Shown piece after piece: positions 26,488-35,266 of a stretch of 64,000 nucleotides of DNA (the first letter of the stretch is position 1; every line of letters starts with the position of its first letter). The DNA comes from Persephonella marina EX-H1 (lineage in GTDB: Bacteria > Aquificota > Aquificia > Aquificales > Hydrogenothermaceae), in the NCBI RefSeq assembly GCF_000021565.1, contig NC_012440.1, positions 310,001 through 374,000 of the forward strand. The letters run 5' to 3'. The notes below the pieces were generated by a model that saw nothing but the letters and a program-made list of their open reading frames with translations, was not told where the DNA came from and did not search any database. Made by a program: the position numbers and the translations under genes.

Positions 26488-27204
26488 TTACTTTCTTCCC
26501 TTTTCTTTTTCTGCTTTCTCCAGTATCCTCAGAATTGCTGGATCTTCTGTGTAATCTTCAGGTTTTTTCCCAAACTTATCCTTAATTGTAGGGTCAGCTC
26601 CATTTGCGATCAAAATCATAACTATATCCTTTCTGTTTCTTGCAGTTGCTTCGTGTAGAGGTGTATTTCTATCGTCGTCAAGTGCGTTTACATCTGCACC
26701 TTTTTTTATCAGATACTTTACAACAGATAGGTTTCCTCCTCTTGCTGCGTAATGTAAAGGTGTTCTACCTTTTTTGTTCCTTGCGTTTATATCCGCTCCA
26801 TGTTTTATAAGAAACTTCACCATATCAAGATGGCCTTCTGATGAGGCTATATGTAAAGGTGTTTCTCCGTCGTTATCTTTTGCGTTAACATCAGCTCCTG
26901 CTTCTATCAGTATCTTTGCTATCTCTGTGTAACCTTTAAATGCAGCTTCGTGTAATGGTGTCCAGCCTATAATATCCTTGCTGTTAGGGTCCTCTCCTTT
27001 TTCTAAAAGGATTTTAACCAGCTTTATATCTCCTTTGGAGACAGCTCTATTTAAAGGTGGTTTTTTAACCTTTTTCTCAAGTCTTTTTTTTAGAACTTCA
27101 ATCGTTGAAGACTGGCTGTAGGCTGGATTGAAATAGATTATGAGACTCATGAGAATAAAAGGAAAAAAAATAAACCTTCTAACACTCTTAAAAAAAGGAA
27201 ACAT
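26488..27204 (-). CDS. Exported ankyrin-repeat protein (about 6 repeats)
   Basis: 238 residues: a basic N-terminus and hydrophobic core (about 10-27) ending in PAYSQ-SS, a plausible signal peptidase site, a charged linker, then about six repeats (LNRAVSKGD, TPLHEAAFKGY, TPLHIASSEGH, TPLHYAARGGN, TPLHEATARNR, final half repeat). First gene of the ankyrin run. Its upstream region (27205-27274) is A+T-rich and probably holds the common promoter. Confidence 0.87.
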   Translation of the reverse strand: MFPFFKSVRRFIFFPFILMSLIIYFNPAYSQSSTIEVLKKRLEKKVKKPPLNRAVSKGDIKLVKILLEKGEDPNSKDIIGWTPLHEAAFKGYTEIAKILIEAGADVNAKDNDGETPLHIASSEGHLDMVKFLIKHGADINARNKKGRTPLHYAARGGNLSVVKYLIKKGADVNALDDDRNTPLHEATARNRKDIVMILIANGADPTIKDKFGKKPEDYTEDPAILRILEKAEKEKGRK

Positions 27205-27274
27205 CCCTTTCCCCTCATAGAAATAAAGATAATATTTTAATATATATGATTATAGAAAAATATTCCATATATTT

Positions 27275-28288
27275 TTATATAAGTTCGTACTCAACAAGAA
27301 GTTCAGCTATCTGGACTGCATTTGTGGCTGCTCCTTTTCTTAGGTTGTCAGCTACCACCCACATGGAAAGGCCATTTTCAAAAATGAAATCTTTTCTTAT
27401 TCTTCCAACAAAGACCTCATCTTTTCCTGCAACATCTATAGGCATAGGATATACATTGTTTGAAGGATCGTCTTCAACGATAACACCGGGTGCCGATCTG
27501 AGTATCTCCCTTGCTTCTTCTGGAGTTACAGGTTCCTCAGTCTCAATTACAACTGTCTCACTGTGACCGTAAAAAACAGGAACCCTTACGCATGTCGGTG
27601 AAACTTTTATATCTGGAGCATGCATGATCTTTCTTGTCTCATTTACCATCTTCATCTCTTCTTTTGTGTAATCATTATCAAGGAAAACATCAATATGTGG
27701 GATAACATTGAATGCTATATGTGCCGGTAGAGCTTCCGGATAATAATACTTACCCTCAAAGTAAGCTTTTGTCTCTTCCTCAAGATCCTTTATAGCTGTT
27801 GCTCCTGCACCTGAAACAGCCTGGTATGTTGAGACAAAAACATTTTTTATCTTTTTAGCCCTGTGTATCGGGTTAATAGCAACGACCATCTGTATGGTTG
27901 AGCAGTTCGGGTTTGCGATAATCCCCTTATGCCATTTAACATCCTCTGGATTAACCTCAGGAACAACAAGTGGAACATCATCATCCATCCTGAAAGCTGA
28001 TGAGTTGTCTATAACAACAGCTCCTTTTTCAACAGCAACAGGTGCCCACTCTTTACTTCTACTTCCACCTGCTGAAAAAAGGGCTATATCTATTCCTTCA
28101 AAAGCTTCTGGGGATACGGCCTGAACCTTGTATTTTACTCCCATATACTCAAGTTCCTGTCCTGCTGATTTTGGAGAGGCGAGAAGTCTTATCTCATCTA
28201 CAGGAAAGTTCCTCTCCTCGAGGACCCTGAGCATAGTCTGTCCAACAGCCCCTGTAGCTCCTAATATAGCAATGTTATAATATCTCAT
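27275..28288 (-). CDS. asd: Aspartate-semialdehyde dehydrogenase
   Basis: Makes aspartate semialdehyde for lysine, threonine, methionine and diaminopimelate. The 337 residues include the Rossmann motif ILGATGAVGQTML (8-20), LLASPKSAGQ, FSAGGSRS, NSSAFRMDDDVPLVVPEVN and the catalytic ANPNCSTIQ (Cys129). H-bonding His and Arg lie in CVRVPVFYGHSE. GGAGG precedes the ATG. Single gene, unrelated to the neighbouring ankyrin genes. Confidence 0.96.
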   Translation of the reverse strand: MRYYNIAILGATGAVGQTMLRVLEERNFPVDEIRLLASPKSAGQELEYMGVKYKVQAVSPEAFEGIDIALFSAGGSRSKEWAPVAVEKGAVVIDNSSAFRMDDDVPLVVPEVNPEDVKWHKGIIANPNCSTIQMVVAINPIHRAKKIKNVFVSTYQAVSGAGATAIKDLEEETKAYFEGKYYYPEALPAHIAFNVIPHIDVFLDNDYTKEEMKMVNETRKIMHAPDIKVSPTCVRVPVFYGHSETVVIETEEPVTPEEAREILRSAPGVIVEDDPSNNVYPMPIDVAGKDEVFVGRIRKDFIFENGLSMWVVADNLRKGAATNAVQIAELLVEYELI

Positions 28289-28348
28289 CTACTCCTCCTT
28301 ATTTCTGACATGAAAAATATTTTACAATATTTGGTAGAGGGGGTTAAG

Positions 28349-28537
28349 ATGAAAAAGAGAAATCCATTTACGGCTATTCTTATTCTGACAGGATTAATGC
28401 TTTTACCTTTTATGGCATTTCTTTTTGACAGGTTTTTACTGAAGTTAGATAACACTTTCCTGATTTTTGCCGAAATGTTAATATTAAGTCTTGGGGTACT
28501 TTCTGGTTTTTTAATTTATATATTTTTCTTTAAATAG
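28349..28537 (+). CDS. Small two-helix membrane protein
   Basis: Not recognised. The 62-residue protein has a basic N-terminus (MKKRNPF) and two predicted membrane helices (about 8-26 and 36-60). ATG 28349 has a GAGGGGG site upstream, while the in-frame start at 28310 lacks one. It precedes the CpoB-like gene by 9 nt and belongs to the run with uppS and cdsA, which suggests an envelope role. No motif decides it. Confidence 0.6.
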   Translation: MKKRNPFTAILILTGLMLLPFMAFLFDRFLLKLDNTFLIFAEMLILSLGVLSGFLIYIFFFK

Positions 28538-28546
28538 GAGGTAGAT

Positions 28547-29233
28547 ATGAAAAGAATTATTTATATACTTCCAGCGTCATTTATACTGTTTGCAGGCTGT
28601 GTTAAAAAGGAGGATATAAATCTTCTCCAGAGGGAGATAATATCACTCAAAAAGGAGGTTGCCCAGATAAGGGAAGGTCAGGAAGAGATTAAAGGAAGTC
28701 TTAATGATCTTTCTAAAAGGGTGGATAATGTCTCACAGATAGCATCAAAAAACTCACTTGAGATTGAGAAGATAAAGCTTGCTCAGAAACCAGAAACTGT
28801 AGAGACCATTGAAAAAGAAGGTGCTGAAAAGGTAAGAATACCCGACAATCCAAAGGAGCTTTATAAGTATGCTTTAAATGCATACTATAAGGGGAAGACT
28901 GAAGAGGCGAGAAAGTATTTCCAGATCTTTGTTGAAGAGTATCCAGGTTCGGATATGTATGATAATGCACTTTTCTGGATAGGGCAGACATACTACACAG
29001 AAGGAGATTATGAAAAAGCTATAGAGGCTTTTGATAGGCTTATTAATGACTGTGAAACAGGTAAGGCTCAGGAATGTAACAAATATCCTGTAGCTATGTT
29101 AAAGAAGGCTTACAGTTATATAAAACTTGGTGAGATTGAGGAGGCTAAAAAGCTTCTTAAAGAGATAGTAAGAAGATTTCCTGATACTGAAGAGTCTGAA
29201 CTGGCATCAAGAAAGTTAGAGGTGCTTGAATGA
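28547..29233 (+). CDS. CpoB/YbgF-like periplasmic lipoprotein with coiled coil and TPR
   Basis: 228 residues: lipoprotein signal with lipobox FAGC (Cys17), a coiled-coil stretch (about 22-85, heptads with Leu and Ile), then TPR-like repeats (ELYKYALNAYYKGKTEEARKYF... and FWIGQTYYTEGDYEKAIEAF...). This order matches the Tol-Pal-associated protein YbgF/CpoB, which coordinates peptidoglycan synthesis with outer membrane constriction; those are usually secreted rather than lipidated. No tol genes are near. It overlaps uppS by 4 nt (ATGA), consistent with a cell-envelope run. Confidence 0.78.
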   Translation: MKRIIYILPASFILFAGCVKKEDINLLQREIISLKKEVAQIREGQEEIKGSLNDLSKRVDNVSQIASKNSLEIEKIKLAQKPETVETIEKEGAEKVRIPDNPKELYKYALNAYYKGKTEEARKYFQIFVEEYPGSDMYDNALFWIGQTYYTEGDYEKAIEAFDRLINDCETGKAQECNKYPVAMLKKAYSYIKLGEIEEAKKLLKEIVRRFPDTEESELASRKLEVLE

Positions 29234-29931
29234 TAGATCTTCTGTATAAGATACCAGAACACGTTGCTGTAATTATGGATGGAAATGGTAGATGGGCAAA
29301 GAGAAGAGGGCTGCCCCGCGTTTTTGGTCACAGAGAAGGAGCAAAGGCTGTTGAGAGGACACTGAAGATAGCAAATGATGTTGGTATAAAATGGCTTTCC
29401 GTATTTGCTTTCTCAACTGAGAACTGGGGAAGACCAAAAGAGGAAGTGAACGCTATAATGTCTCTTCTTGTTGAGTATATAAATACGAAAGTTCCCCATC
29501 TTGTAAAGGACAACATAAGACTGAGATTTATGGGAAGGAGAGATGGTCTTCCTGAGATGATACTGGAGAGCATGTATGAAGGAGAAAAGGCTACTGAAAA
29601 ATGTGACGGTATGAACTTTGTTGTTGCATTAAATTACAGCGGGAAAGCTGAGATTGTTGATGCTGTAAAAAAAATAATAAGCAGTGGAAAAAGGGAGATA
29701 GATGAAGAGGAGTTCAGAGAGTATCTGTACATTCCCGAGATGCCTGAGCCTGATCTTTTAATAAGAACGAGTGGTGAGAAAAGGATATCAAACTTTATGT
29801 TGTGGGAGCTTGCCTATACAGAGCTTTACTTTACAGAAGTTCTCTGGCCTGATTTTAATGAGGAGGAGTTTTTAAAGGCACTTTACTTCTATCAGAGTAG
29901 AGAAAGAAGGTTTGGAAAGGTTACTGTATGA
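29230..29931 (+). CDS. uppS: Undecaprenyl diphosphate synthase
   Basis: Cis-prenyltransferase that elongates farnesyl diphosphate to the C55 carrier used for peptidoglycan and polysaccharides. The 233 residues include HVAVIMDGNGRWAKRRG (Asp17 catalytic), GHREGA, FAFSTENWGRP, and the C-terminal PEPDLLIRTSGEKRISNFMLWELAYTELYF segment read in pieces. Normally the motif has RISNFLLWQ; here it is RISNFMLWE. Overlaps the genes on both sides by 4 nt. Confidence 0.96.
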   Translation: MIDLLYKIPEHVAVIMDGNGRWAKRRGLPRVFGHREGAKAVERTLKIANDVGIKWLSVFAFSTENWGRPKEEVNAIMSLLVEYINTKVPHLVKDNIRLRFMGRRDGLPEMILESMYEGEKATEKCDGMNFVVALNYSGKAEIVDAVKKIISSGKREIDEEEFREYLYIPEMPEPDLLIRTSGEKRISNFMLWELAYTELYFTEVLWPDFNEEEFLKALYFYQSRERRFGKVTV

Positions 29932-30701
29932 GGGAGCTTTCTTTAAGGATAGTATCAGCTGTAATTCTTGCTGTCATAGCTATAAGTGCCGTTCTTTACT
30001 TTCCTGTATGGCTTTTTAAAACTGTTGTTGCTGTTCTTTCCTCTATTGCAACATGGGAGGTTGCTCACCTTTTAAAGAAAAAGTATGAAGAGATAAATCC
30101 GATTAATGCTGGTATCTTTGGTTTTTTTGTATCTCTCTCTCTGCTTTTTTTTTCACCTTATCTCTCTGTTCTTCTAGTATTTCTTTACAGTTTTTATTAT
30201 GCCCACAGAGTTTATGATATAAACTACCTGACCTCGTATGTTTTCGTATATCTTTACGGTGTTTTCTTTGTTTCCTCACTGGGACTTTTACATGAGATGG
30301 ACAGGTATCTGATATTTGTTCTGTTCGCAACTGTTTGGGCTGGAGATACTGCAGCCTATTTTGTAGGTAAGGCGATAGGGAAACATAAGTTTGCCCCAAG
30401 ACTTTCACCTAAAAAAACATGGGAAGGGGCTGTAGGAAGTTTTTTCGGCTCTGTTACAGCAGGTGGTGTTTTTGCTTACTACTTCCAGTTTTATGATGCA
30501 TTTATACCGATACTGATATCAGCCTTTCTGCTCCAGATAGGAGATCTTTTTGAGAGTTTTATAAAAAGGCAGGTTCAGGAGAAGGATTCTTCACATCTCA
30601 TTCCGGGACATGGTGGCCTTCTGGACAGGATTGATGCCCTTATATTTGCAGGAATGGTATTCCTTGTTTACTACCAGTTGAGGATTTATATAAACTTTTA
30701 G
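29928..30701 (+). CDS. cdsA: Phosphatidate cytidylyltransferase
   Basis: Forms CDP-diacylglycerol for phospholipid synthesis at the inner membrane. 257 residues with about 7-8 membrane helices. The signature near the C-terminus is HLIPGHGGLLDRIDALIF, preceded by the SPKKTWEGAVGSF and GDLFESFIKR segments. Its ATG overlaps the uppS stop, the common uppS-cdsA pair. The 3' end overlaps the convergent mqnC by 4 nt. Confidence 0.96.
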   Translation: MRELSLRIVSAVILAVIAISAVLYFPVWLFKTVVAVLSSIATWEVAHLLKKKYEEINPINAGIFGFFVSLSLLFFSPYLSVLLVFLYSFYYAHRVYDINYLTSYVFVYLYGVFFVSSLGLLHEMDRYLIFVLFATVWAGDTAAYFVGKAIGKHKFAPRLSPKKTWEGAVGSFFGSVTAGGVFAYYFQFYDAFIPILISAFLLQIGDLFESFIKRQVQEKDSSHLIPGHGGLLDRIDALIFAGMVFLVYYQLRIYINF

Positions 30702-31810
30702 TCAAAATACCGGATTATATTGTAGTATGTATCCCTCTGGGCAGGTCTAAAACCTGCTTCTTTTATTATCTTAGCCATCTTTTCAGGTCTGGGTGATGCG
30801 ACCTTCCATCCTGTAGATGCAACAACGTTCTCCTCTATCATTGTGCTTCCCAGATCATTAGCACCAAAATGAAGTCCAACAGGACCTATCTTCATTGTCT
30901 GTGTTACATGTGATGACTGAATATTATCAAAGTTATCAAGAAATATTCTTGAGATTGATAGAACCTTAAGATAGTAAACTGTAGTTGCTGTTTCTATATG
31001 ATCAAGTCTTGTTCCACCTTTCTGGAATGTCCATGGTATAAATGCTGTAAAATACCCTTTTTTATTCTTTAATGAGTCATCCTGCAGTTTTCTTATATGT
31101 GAAAGATGCTCTATTATATGCTCAGGTTCTTCAATATGTCCGCACATCATTGTTGCTGTTGTTTTCATACCAAGGTTATGCGCTGATCTGTGAACCTCAA
31201 GCCATACCTGTGTTGATACTTTATTACTTGATATCTTTGATCTTACCTCATCAGAAAGTATCTCTGCTCCACCACCTGGAAGGCTGTCAAGTCCTGACTG
31301 GTGAAGTATTTTAAGAACTTCCGGTATAGGTATACCTTCAATCTTTGATATGTAGTATATCTCTGAAGCGGAAAGGGAGTGTATCTGTATATCTGGAAAT
31401 CTCTCTTTTATACCTTTGAAAAGATCGGTGTAAAAATCAATTCTGAGGTCTGGATTCAGTCCACCCTGCATGAGGAGTGTTGTTCCACCCCACTGGACAA
31501 GCTCCTCTATCTTTCTGTATATCTGATCAAAATCAAGTGTGTATGCATCTGGACTTCCTTTCTTTGTCTGGAATGCACAGAACTTACACCCTGCAACACA
31601 GACATTTGTGTAGTTAACATTTCTGTCAACAACAAATGTAACAATATTCTCGGGATGTTTTTTCCTTCTTACATAATCAGCCAGTCTCCCTAATGTAAGC
31701 AGGTCTGCCTCTTTAAAAAGTTTAAGCCCTTCCTCTTCAGTTATCCTATCTCCTTTTATGATCTTATCTATAACAGTATTCAGATCCAGATCGGTCTTAT
31801 ATATTTCCAA
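30698..31810 (-). CDS. mqnC: Cyclic dehypoxanthinyl futalosine synthase MqnC
   Basis: Radical SAM enzyme of the futalosine menaquinone pathway that forms the cyclic intermediate from dehypoxanthine futalosine. The 370 residues have CVAGCKFCAF (Cys71, Cys75, Cys78), the GGTTLLMQGGLNPDL and SLSASEI segments, DSLPGGGAEILSD and TTATMMCGHIE, all typical. The homologue MqnE has a different N-terminus, and the CofH family is the main alternative. TTG 31810 with GGAG upstream is the start. The gene implies menaquinone or a related thioquinone as respiratory quinone; no other mqn gene is here. Confidence 0.9.
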   Translation of the reverse strand: MEIYKTDLDLNTVIDKIIKGDRITEEEGLKLFKEADLLTLGRLADYVRRKKHPENIVTFVVDRNVNYTNVCVAGCKFCAFQTKKGSPDAYTLDFDQIYRKIEELVQWGGTTLLMQGGLNPDLRIDFYTDLFKGIKERFPDIQIHSLSASEIYYISKIEGIPIPEVLKILHQSGLDSLPGGGAEILSDEVRSKISSNKVSTQVWLEVHRSAHNLGMKTTATMMCGHIEEPEHIIEHLSHIRKLQDDSLKNKKGYFTAFIPWTFQKGGTRLDHIETATTVYYLKVLSISRIFLDNFDNIQSSHVTQTMKIGPVGLHFGANDLGSTMIEENVVASTGWKVASPRPEKMAKIIKEAGFRPAQRDTYYNIIRYFD

Positions 31811-31876
31811 TGTAAACTCCAGAAGTATTTTTGAAATAATTATTAAATATATTTCTGATTTTGTAAATGTCCTGTA

Positions 31877-32725
31877 TCATTGGATATCTGAGCATCTATC
31901 ATCATCAACTTTTGACAGGAAAAATTTACCACTGCACCCGATAGAACCCCACTCACCTGATATTTTGTTTCTGTCTATCTTACCTTCAAGCGTGGACGAT
32001 ATACCAAATGTGGAAGGTATATCTATTGATAGATCTTTGTACGAAAGAATTCCAGATATTGAGCTATCTCCAAGATTGCCTTTTATAAGTCCGTCACTGT
32101 AAATAAGAATTTTTATTGATGAGTTATTTACATTACAGAAAGTTTCTAATGTTTTTTCCGTTACGGTGAGATTTCCTTCATAACAGCCTGAGAGTTTGTC
32201 CATTATTGATTTGTAGCTATTTTGAAAGTGGGATCCAGCTAAGTTTATATTCTTGGAGATTATATCTTTTATATCTTGAGGACATTCATCCTTAAATATA
32301 CACTCAGTTAACATTCCGTTAAATGTTACATTTTTAAGTTTATCCTCGTCAACAGTAATAACAAAGTCTGTGACATCTGGATCAAGGTAGAGAAAGAATG
32401 AAACCAGATTTAAAATTAAAGGATCGTCAGGACGTATGTCATTTTTATAACCTTTGAAAAGATCGATAGGGGAGATAATAAAATCTCCCGTAACCTCACC
32501 TATGAGAATGTTCCCTGCGTAAAACTTTATAATATCTCCTTTTCTGTAAAAGAACTTACCTGAGCTGTCCGTTTTACCTTCAACACCTGATGATGTTTTG
32601 TATCTGAGATTTTCAACAGGAGAGTCATAAAAATACCCGACCAAAAGCTCACCCTCTGATGATCCTCCGCCTCCACCACATGAAAAGATAAAAACAGCTG
32701 TTAGAAGAAGGATTAATTTTCTCAT
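31877..32725 (-). CDS. Hypothetical lipoprotein, 282 residues
   Basis: Not recognised. It has a lipoprotein signal (MRKLILLLTAVFIFSC) with Cys16 followed by a GGGGGSS linker typical of surface lipoproteins. The rest is rich in beta-strand and Asp/Ser/Gly. Residues 27-60 (VGYFYDSPVENLRYKTSSG, TDSSGKFFY) resemble an SdrD/Cna-B-like or carboxypeptidase-regulatory-like beta-sandwich, which is a weak impression. Four or more further cysteines (CIFKDEC, SGCYEG, TFCN, IGCSG, RCSD) may form disulfides. It stands alone between mqnC and comM, with a possible separate promoter in 32726-32760. Confidence 0.65.
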   Translation of the reverse strand: MRKLILLLTAVFIFSCGGGGGSSEGELLVGYFYDSPVENLRYKTSSGVEGKTDSSGKFFYRKGDIIKFYAGNILIGEVTGDFIISPIDLFKGYKNDIRPDDPLILNLVSFFLYLDPDVTDFVITVDEDKLKNVTFNGMLTECIFKDECPQDIKDIISKNINLAGSHFQNSYKSIMDKLSGCYEGNLTVTEKTLETFCNVNNSSIKILIYSDGLIKGNLGDSSISGILSYKDLSIDIPSTFGISSTLEGKIDRNKISGEWGSIGCSGKFFLSKVDDDRCSDIQ

Positions 32726-32820
32726 TTTTTAATTCCTTAATAATTATTTATTAAATATAATTTTTTGTGTTCTCAAATTCAATACAATACTGTATTATTT
32801 TTAGAAAAAGGGGGATTTTT

Positions 32821-34341
32821 ATGCTTTCAGTTGTAAAAAGTGGAGGGGTTATAGGTGTTGACGGTTATTCCGTTCATGTTGAGGTAAATATATCACAGGG
32901 ATTACCACAGTTTATAACTGTTGGTCTTCCTGATGCTGCTGTAAAGGAAAGCAAGGAGAGGGTAAAATCCGCTATAAATAATATTGGGATCTCATTTCCT
33001 CTCAGAAAGATCGTTGTCAATCTTGCCCCTGCAGATATACTTAAGCAGGGAACCCTTTATGACCTTCCCATAGCTGTAGGGATACTTACAGCCTCTGGAC
33101 AGATCTCACAGAAAATTCTTAAAGACTTTGCTTTTGTAGGGGAGCTCGCCCTTGACGGGAGTCTAAGAAAGATAAAAGGAACTCTTCCCATTGTCTTGAA
33201 GCTAAAGGAAGATGGGATAAGGAATGTTATACTCCCTGAGGAGAATGGAAAGGAAGGGGCTCTTGTTGAAGGTGTTAATATTTACGGTTTCGGATCCTTA
33301 AAGGAGATTGTTGAATTTCTCAATGGAGATATAAAAACTGAGCCTGTAAAGGTTAACAGGGAAGATATATTCAGCTCACACTCTGTTTATCCGGATTTTT
33401 CAGAGATAAAAGGACAGTACACAGTAAAAAGGGCCCTTGAGATAGCTGCTGCTGGTTTTCATAACATTCTTATGATAGGATCTCCAGGCTCTGGAAAATC
33501 AATGATGGCAAAGGCTTTTCCATCAATAATGCCCCCTTTAACATTTCAGGAGGCTATTGAGACAACAAAGATACACAGTGTTGCAGGTGTTCTTGACGAT
33601 TTTGTTATCAGAGAGAGGCCTTTTGTTGTTGCACACCACACAACTTCTGATGTGGCTGTTGTTGGAGGTGGAAATATACCAAAGCCCGGTCTTGTAAGTC
33701 TCGCTCACAACGGAACATTTTTTATGGATGAGCTTCCTGAGTTTAAAAGAAATGTTCTTGAGTCTTTAAGACAGCCTATTGAGGATAAGGTTGTAACAGT
33801 ATCAAGAGCATCCGGAAGTTACACATTCCCTGCAAAATTTCAGCTGATAGCTGCTGCAAACCCCTGTCCCTGTGGATACAGAAATGATCCTAACAGGGAG
33901 TGTAAATGCTCTCCAAGAGATATTAAGAGATATATGGGGAAGTTATCAGGTCCTGTTGTTGACAGGATAGATATGATCTGCTGGGTAAGTTCTGTTGATC
34001 CTGAGGATCTTTCAAAGATGTCAACAGGAGAAAGTTCGTCAGTAATAAGGGAGAGGGTTATGAAAGCTGTTGATATACAGAGGGAGAGATTCAAGGAGAC
34101 AGGTATTAACTTTAACAGTGAGATGAGCCCATCAATGCTTGAGAAGTTTGTAAAGCTTGATAGCTCAGCTGAAAACGCTCTTTTAACAGCCACAAAGAAG
34201 TACAGATTTACAGCGAGAAGCTATCACAGAATACTTAAGCTATCAAGAACTATTGCTGATCTTGAAGGATCTGATATAGTAATGTTAAAACATATAGTAG
34301 AGGCTGTAAATTTTAAGCTTTCCGAGGATATTTACAGCTGA
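32821..34341 (+). CDS. comM: YifB/ComM-family Mg-chelatase-like AAA+ ATPase
   Basis: Hexameric AAA+ helicase; ComM promotes branch migration during natural transformation. The 506 residues comprise an N-terminal Lon-protease-like domain (VEVNISQGLPQFITVGLPDAAVKES...), the Walker A motif MIGSPGSGKSMMAKAFP (about 218-234), Walker B with FMDELPEFKR, a zinc-type segment CPCGYRNDPNRECKC, and a C-terminal Mg-chelatase domain. I chose ATG 32821, with GGGGGA upstream, rather than the start at 32767. It suggests DNA uptake or recombination capacity. Confidence 0.9.
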   Translation: MLSVVKSGGVIGVDGYSVHVEVNISQGLPQFITVGLPDAAVKESKERVKSAINNIGISFPLRKIVVNLAPADILKQGTLYDLPIAVGILTASGQISQKILKDFAFVGELALDGSLRKIKGTLPIVLKLKEDGIRNVILPEENGKEGALVEGVNIYGFGSLKEIVEFLNGDIKTEPVKVNREDIFSSHSVYPDFSEIKGQYTVKRALEIAAAGFHNILMIGSPGSGKSMMAKAFPSIMPPLTFQEAIETTKIHSVAGVLDDFVIRERPFVVAHHTTSDVAVVGGGNIPKPGLVSLAHNGTFFMDELPEFKRNVLESLRQPIEDKVVTVSRASGSYTFPAKFQLIAAANPCPCGYRNDPNRECKCSPRDIKRYMGKLSGPVVDRIDMICWVSSVDPEDLSKMSTGESSSVIRERVMKAVDIQRERFKETGINFNSEMSPSMLEKFVKLDSSAENALLTATKKYRFTARSYHRILKLSRTIADLEGSDIVMLKHIVEAVNFKLSEDIYS

Positions 34342-34364
34342 TAAATAAAAAAGAGGTTATCTGA

Positions 34365-35129
34365 TTGGGTATTATTGAAAGTATTATCTTAGGTATTGTT
34401 GAAGGTCTAACAGAGTTTCTCCCTGTCTCTTCAACTGGTCATCTTATCCTTGTTTCAAAGCTTTTAGGACTGGAGCAGACAGATGCCCATAAGGCTTTTG
34501 AGGTTGCTATTCAGTCCGGAGCTATTCTTGCTGTTGTTTTTCTTTACAGGGAAAAACTTACACACAGTATCGATCTGTGGAAAAGACTTATTATAGCCTT
34601 CATACCTACAGGTATTCTTGGTTTCCTGCTTTATAAGATAATAAAAGGTCTATTCAGCCCATACATTGTAAGTATCATGCTTATAGTCGGTGGTCTGGTG
34701 TTTATAGCTGTTGAGTTTTTTTATAAAAAGAGTGAACACCAGATAGATGATATTCTGAAGATACCGTATTATAAAGCTTTTTTTATTGGTGTATTTCAGT
34801 CAATAGCCATGATCCCTGGGACATCAAGATCAGGGGCCACGATAATAGGCGGTCTTCTTCTCGGTCTTGATAGAAAGACAGCGGCCGAGTTCTCTTTCCT
34901 TCTTGCTGTTCCAACGATGTTTGCCGCAACATCTTATGACATAATGAAGAACTATCATCACTTTCATATTGAAAACTGGATAGCTCTACTGACAGGATTT
35001 GTAACAGCTTTTGTGTTTGCTGTCTTGGCTATTAAGCTTTTTATAGGTTTTGTTTCAAGGTATAACTTTGTACCTTTCGGGATATACAGGATAATACTTG
35101 GATTTATATTCCTGCTTTTTGTACTCTGA
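34365..35129 (+). CDS. uppP: Undecaprenyl-diphosphatase
   Basis: Recycles undecaprenyl diphosphate in the membrane for cell-wall synthesis and gives bacitracin resistance. 254 residues with about 8 helices. Two signatures are visible: GIVEGLTEFLPVSSTGHLIL near the N-terminus and SIAMIPGTSRSGATIIGGLLLG in the middle, the latter with the catalytic Arg-Ser. The start is TTG at 34365 with AGAGG upstream. Functionally joins UppS and CdsA in this region. Confidence 0.95.
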   Translation: MGIIESIILGIVEGLTEFLPVSSTGHLILVSKLLGLEQTDAHKAFEVAIQSGAILAVVFLYREKLTHSIDLWKRLIIAFIPTGILGFLLYKIIKGLFSPYIVSIMLIVGGLVFIAVEFFYKKSEHQIDDILKIPYYKAFFIGVFQSIAMIPGTSRSGATIIGGLLLGLDRKTAAEFSFLLAVPTMFAATSYDIMKNYHHFHIENWIALLTGFVTAFVFAVLAIKLFIGFVSRYNFVPFGIYRIILGFIFLLFVL

Positions 35130-35133
35130 TAAT

Positions 35134-35161
35134 TTGAAAATTAGATTAATTAGGATATAAT
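35134..35161 (+). promoter_or_regulatory. Promoter of tRNA-Ser
   Basis: TTGAAA (35134-35139), 16-bp spacer, TATAAT (35156-35161). Start of transcription would fall near 35168, about 8 nt before the tRNA 5' end. Confidence 0.8.
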
Positions 35162-35175
35162 ATACTCTGCTCTTT

Positions 35176-35265
35176 GGAGAGGTGGCCGAGCGGTCGAAGG
35201 CGGCTCCCTGCTAAGGAGTTGAAGCGGTATCCCCGCTTCCGAGGGTTCGAATCCCTCCCTCTCCG
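35176..35265 (+). tRNA. tRNA-Ser (anticodon GCT)
   Basis: A 90-nt class II tRNA: acceptor GGAGAGG/CCTCTCC, anticodon loop CTGCTAA (GCT) on stem GCTCC/GGAGT, a long variable arm (GCGG...CCGC, around 35223-35238), T-loop GTTCGAATC and discriminator G. No CCA is encoded. Confidence 0.95.
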
Positions 35266-35266
35266 C

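Noticed and set aside
24287-27204. Tandem repeat DNA or CRISPR-like array
   Set aside because: The periodic signal of about 99 bp is the codon-level trace of 33-residue ankyrin repeats; there are no identical repeats with unique spacers.
30103-30408. 101-codon minus-strand frame over cdsA
   Set aside because: Antisense to conserved membrane helices; basic, low-complexity translation typical of a shadow frame.
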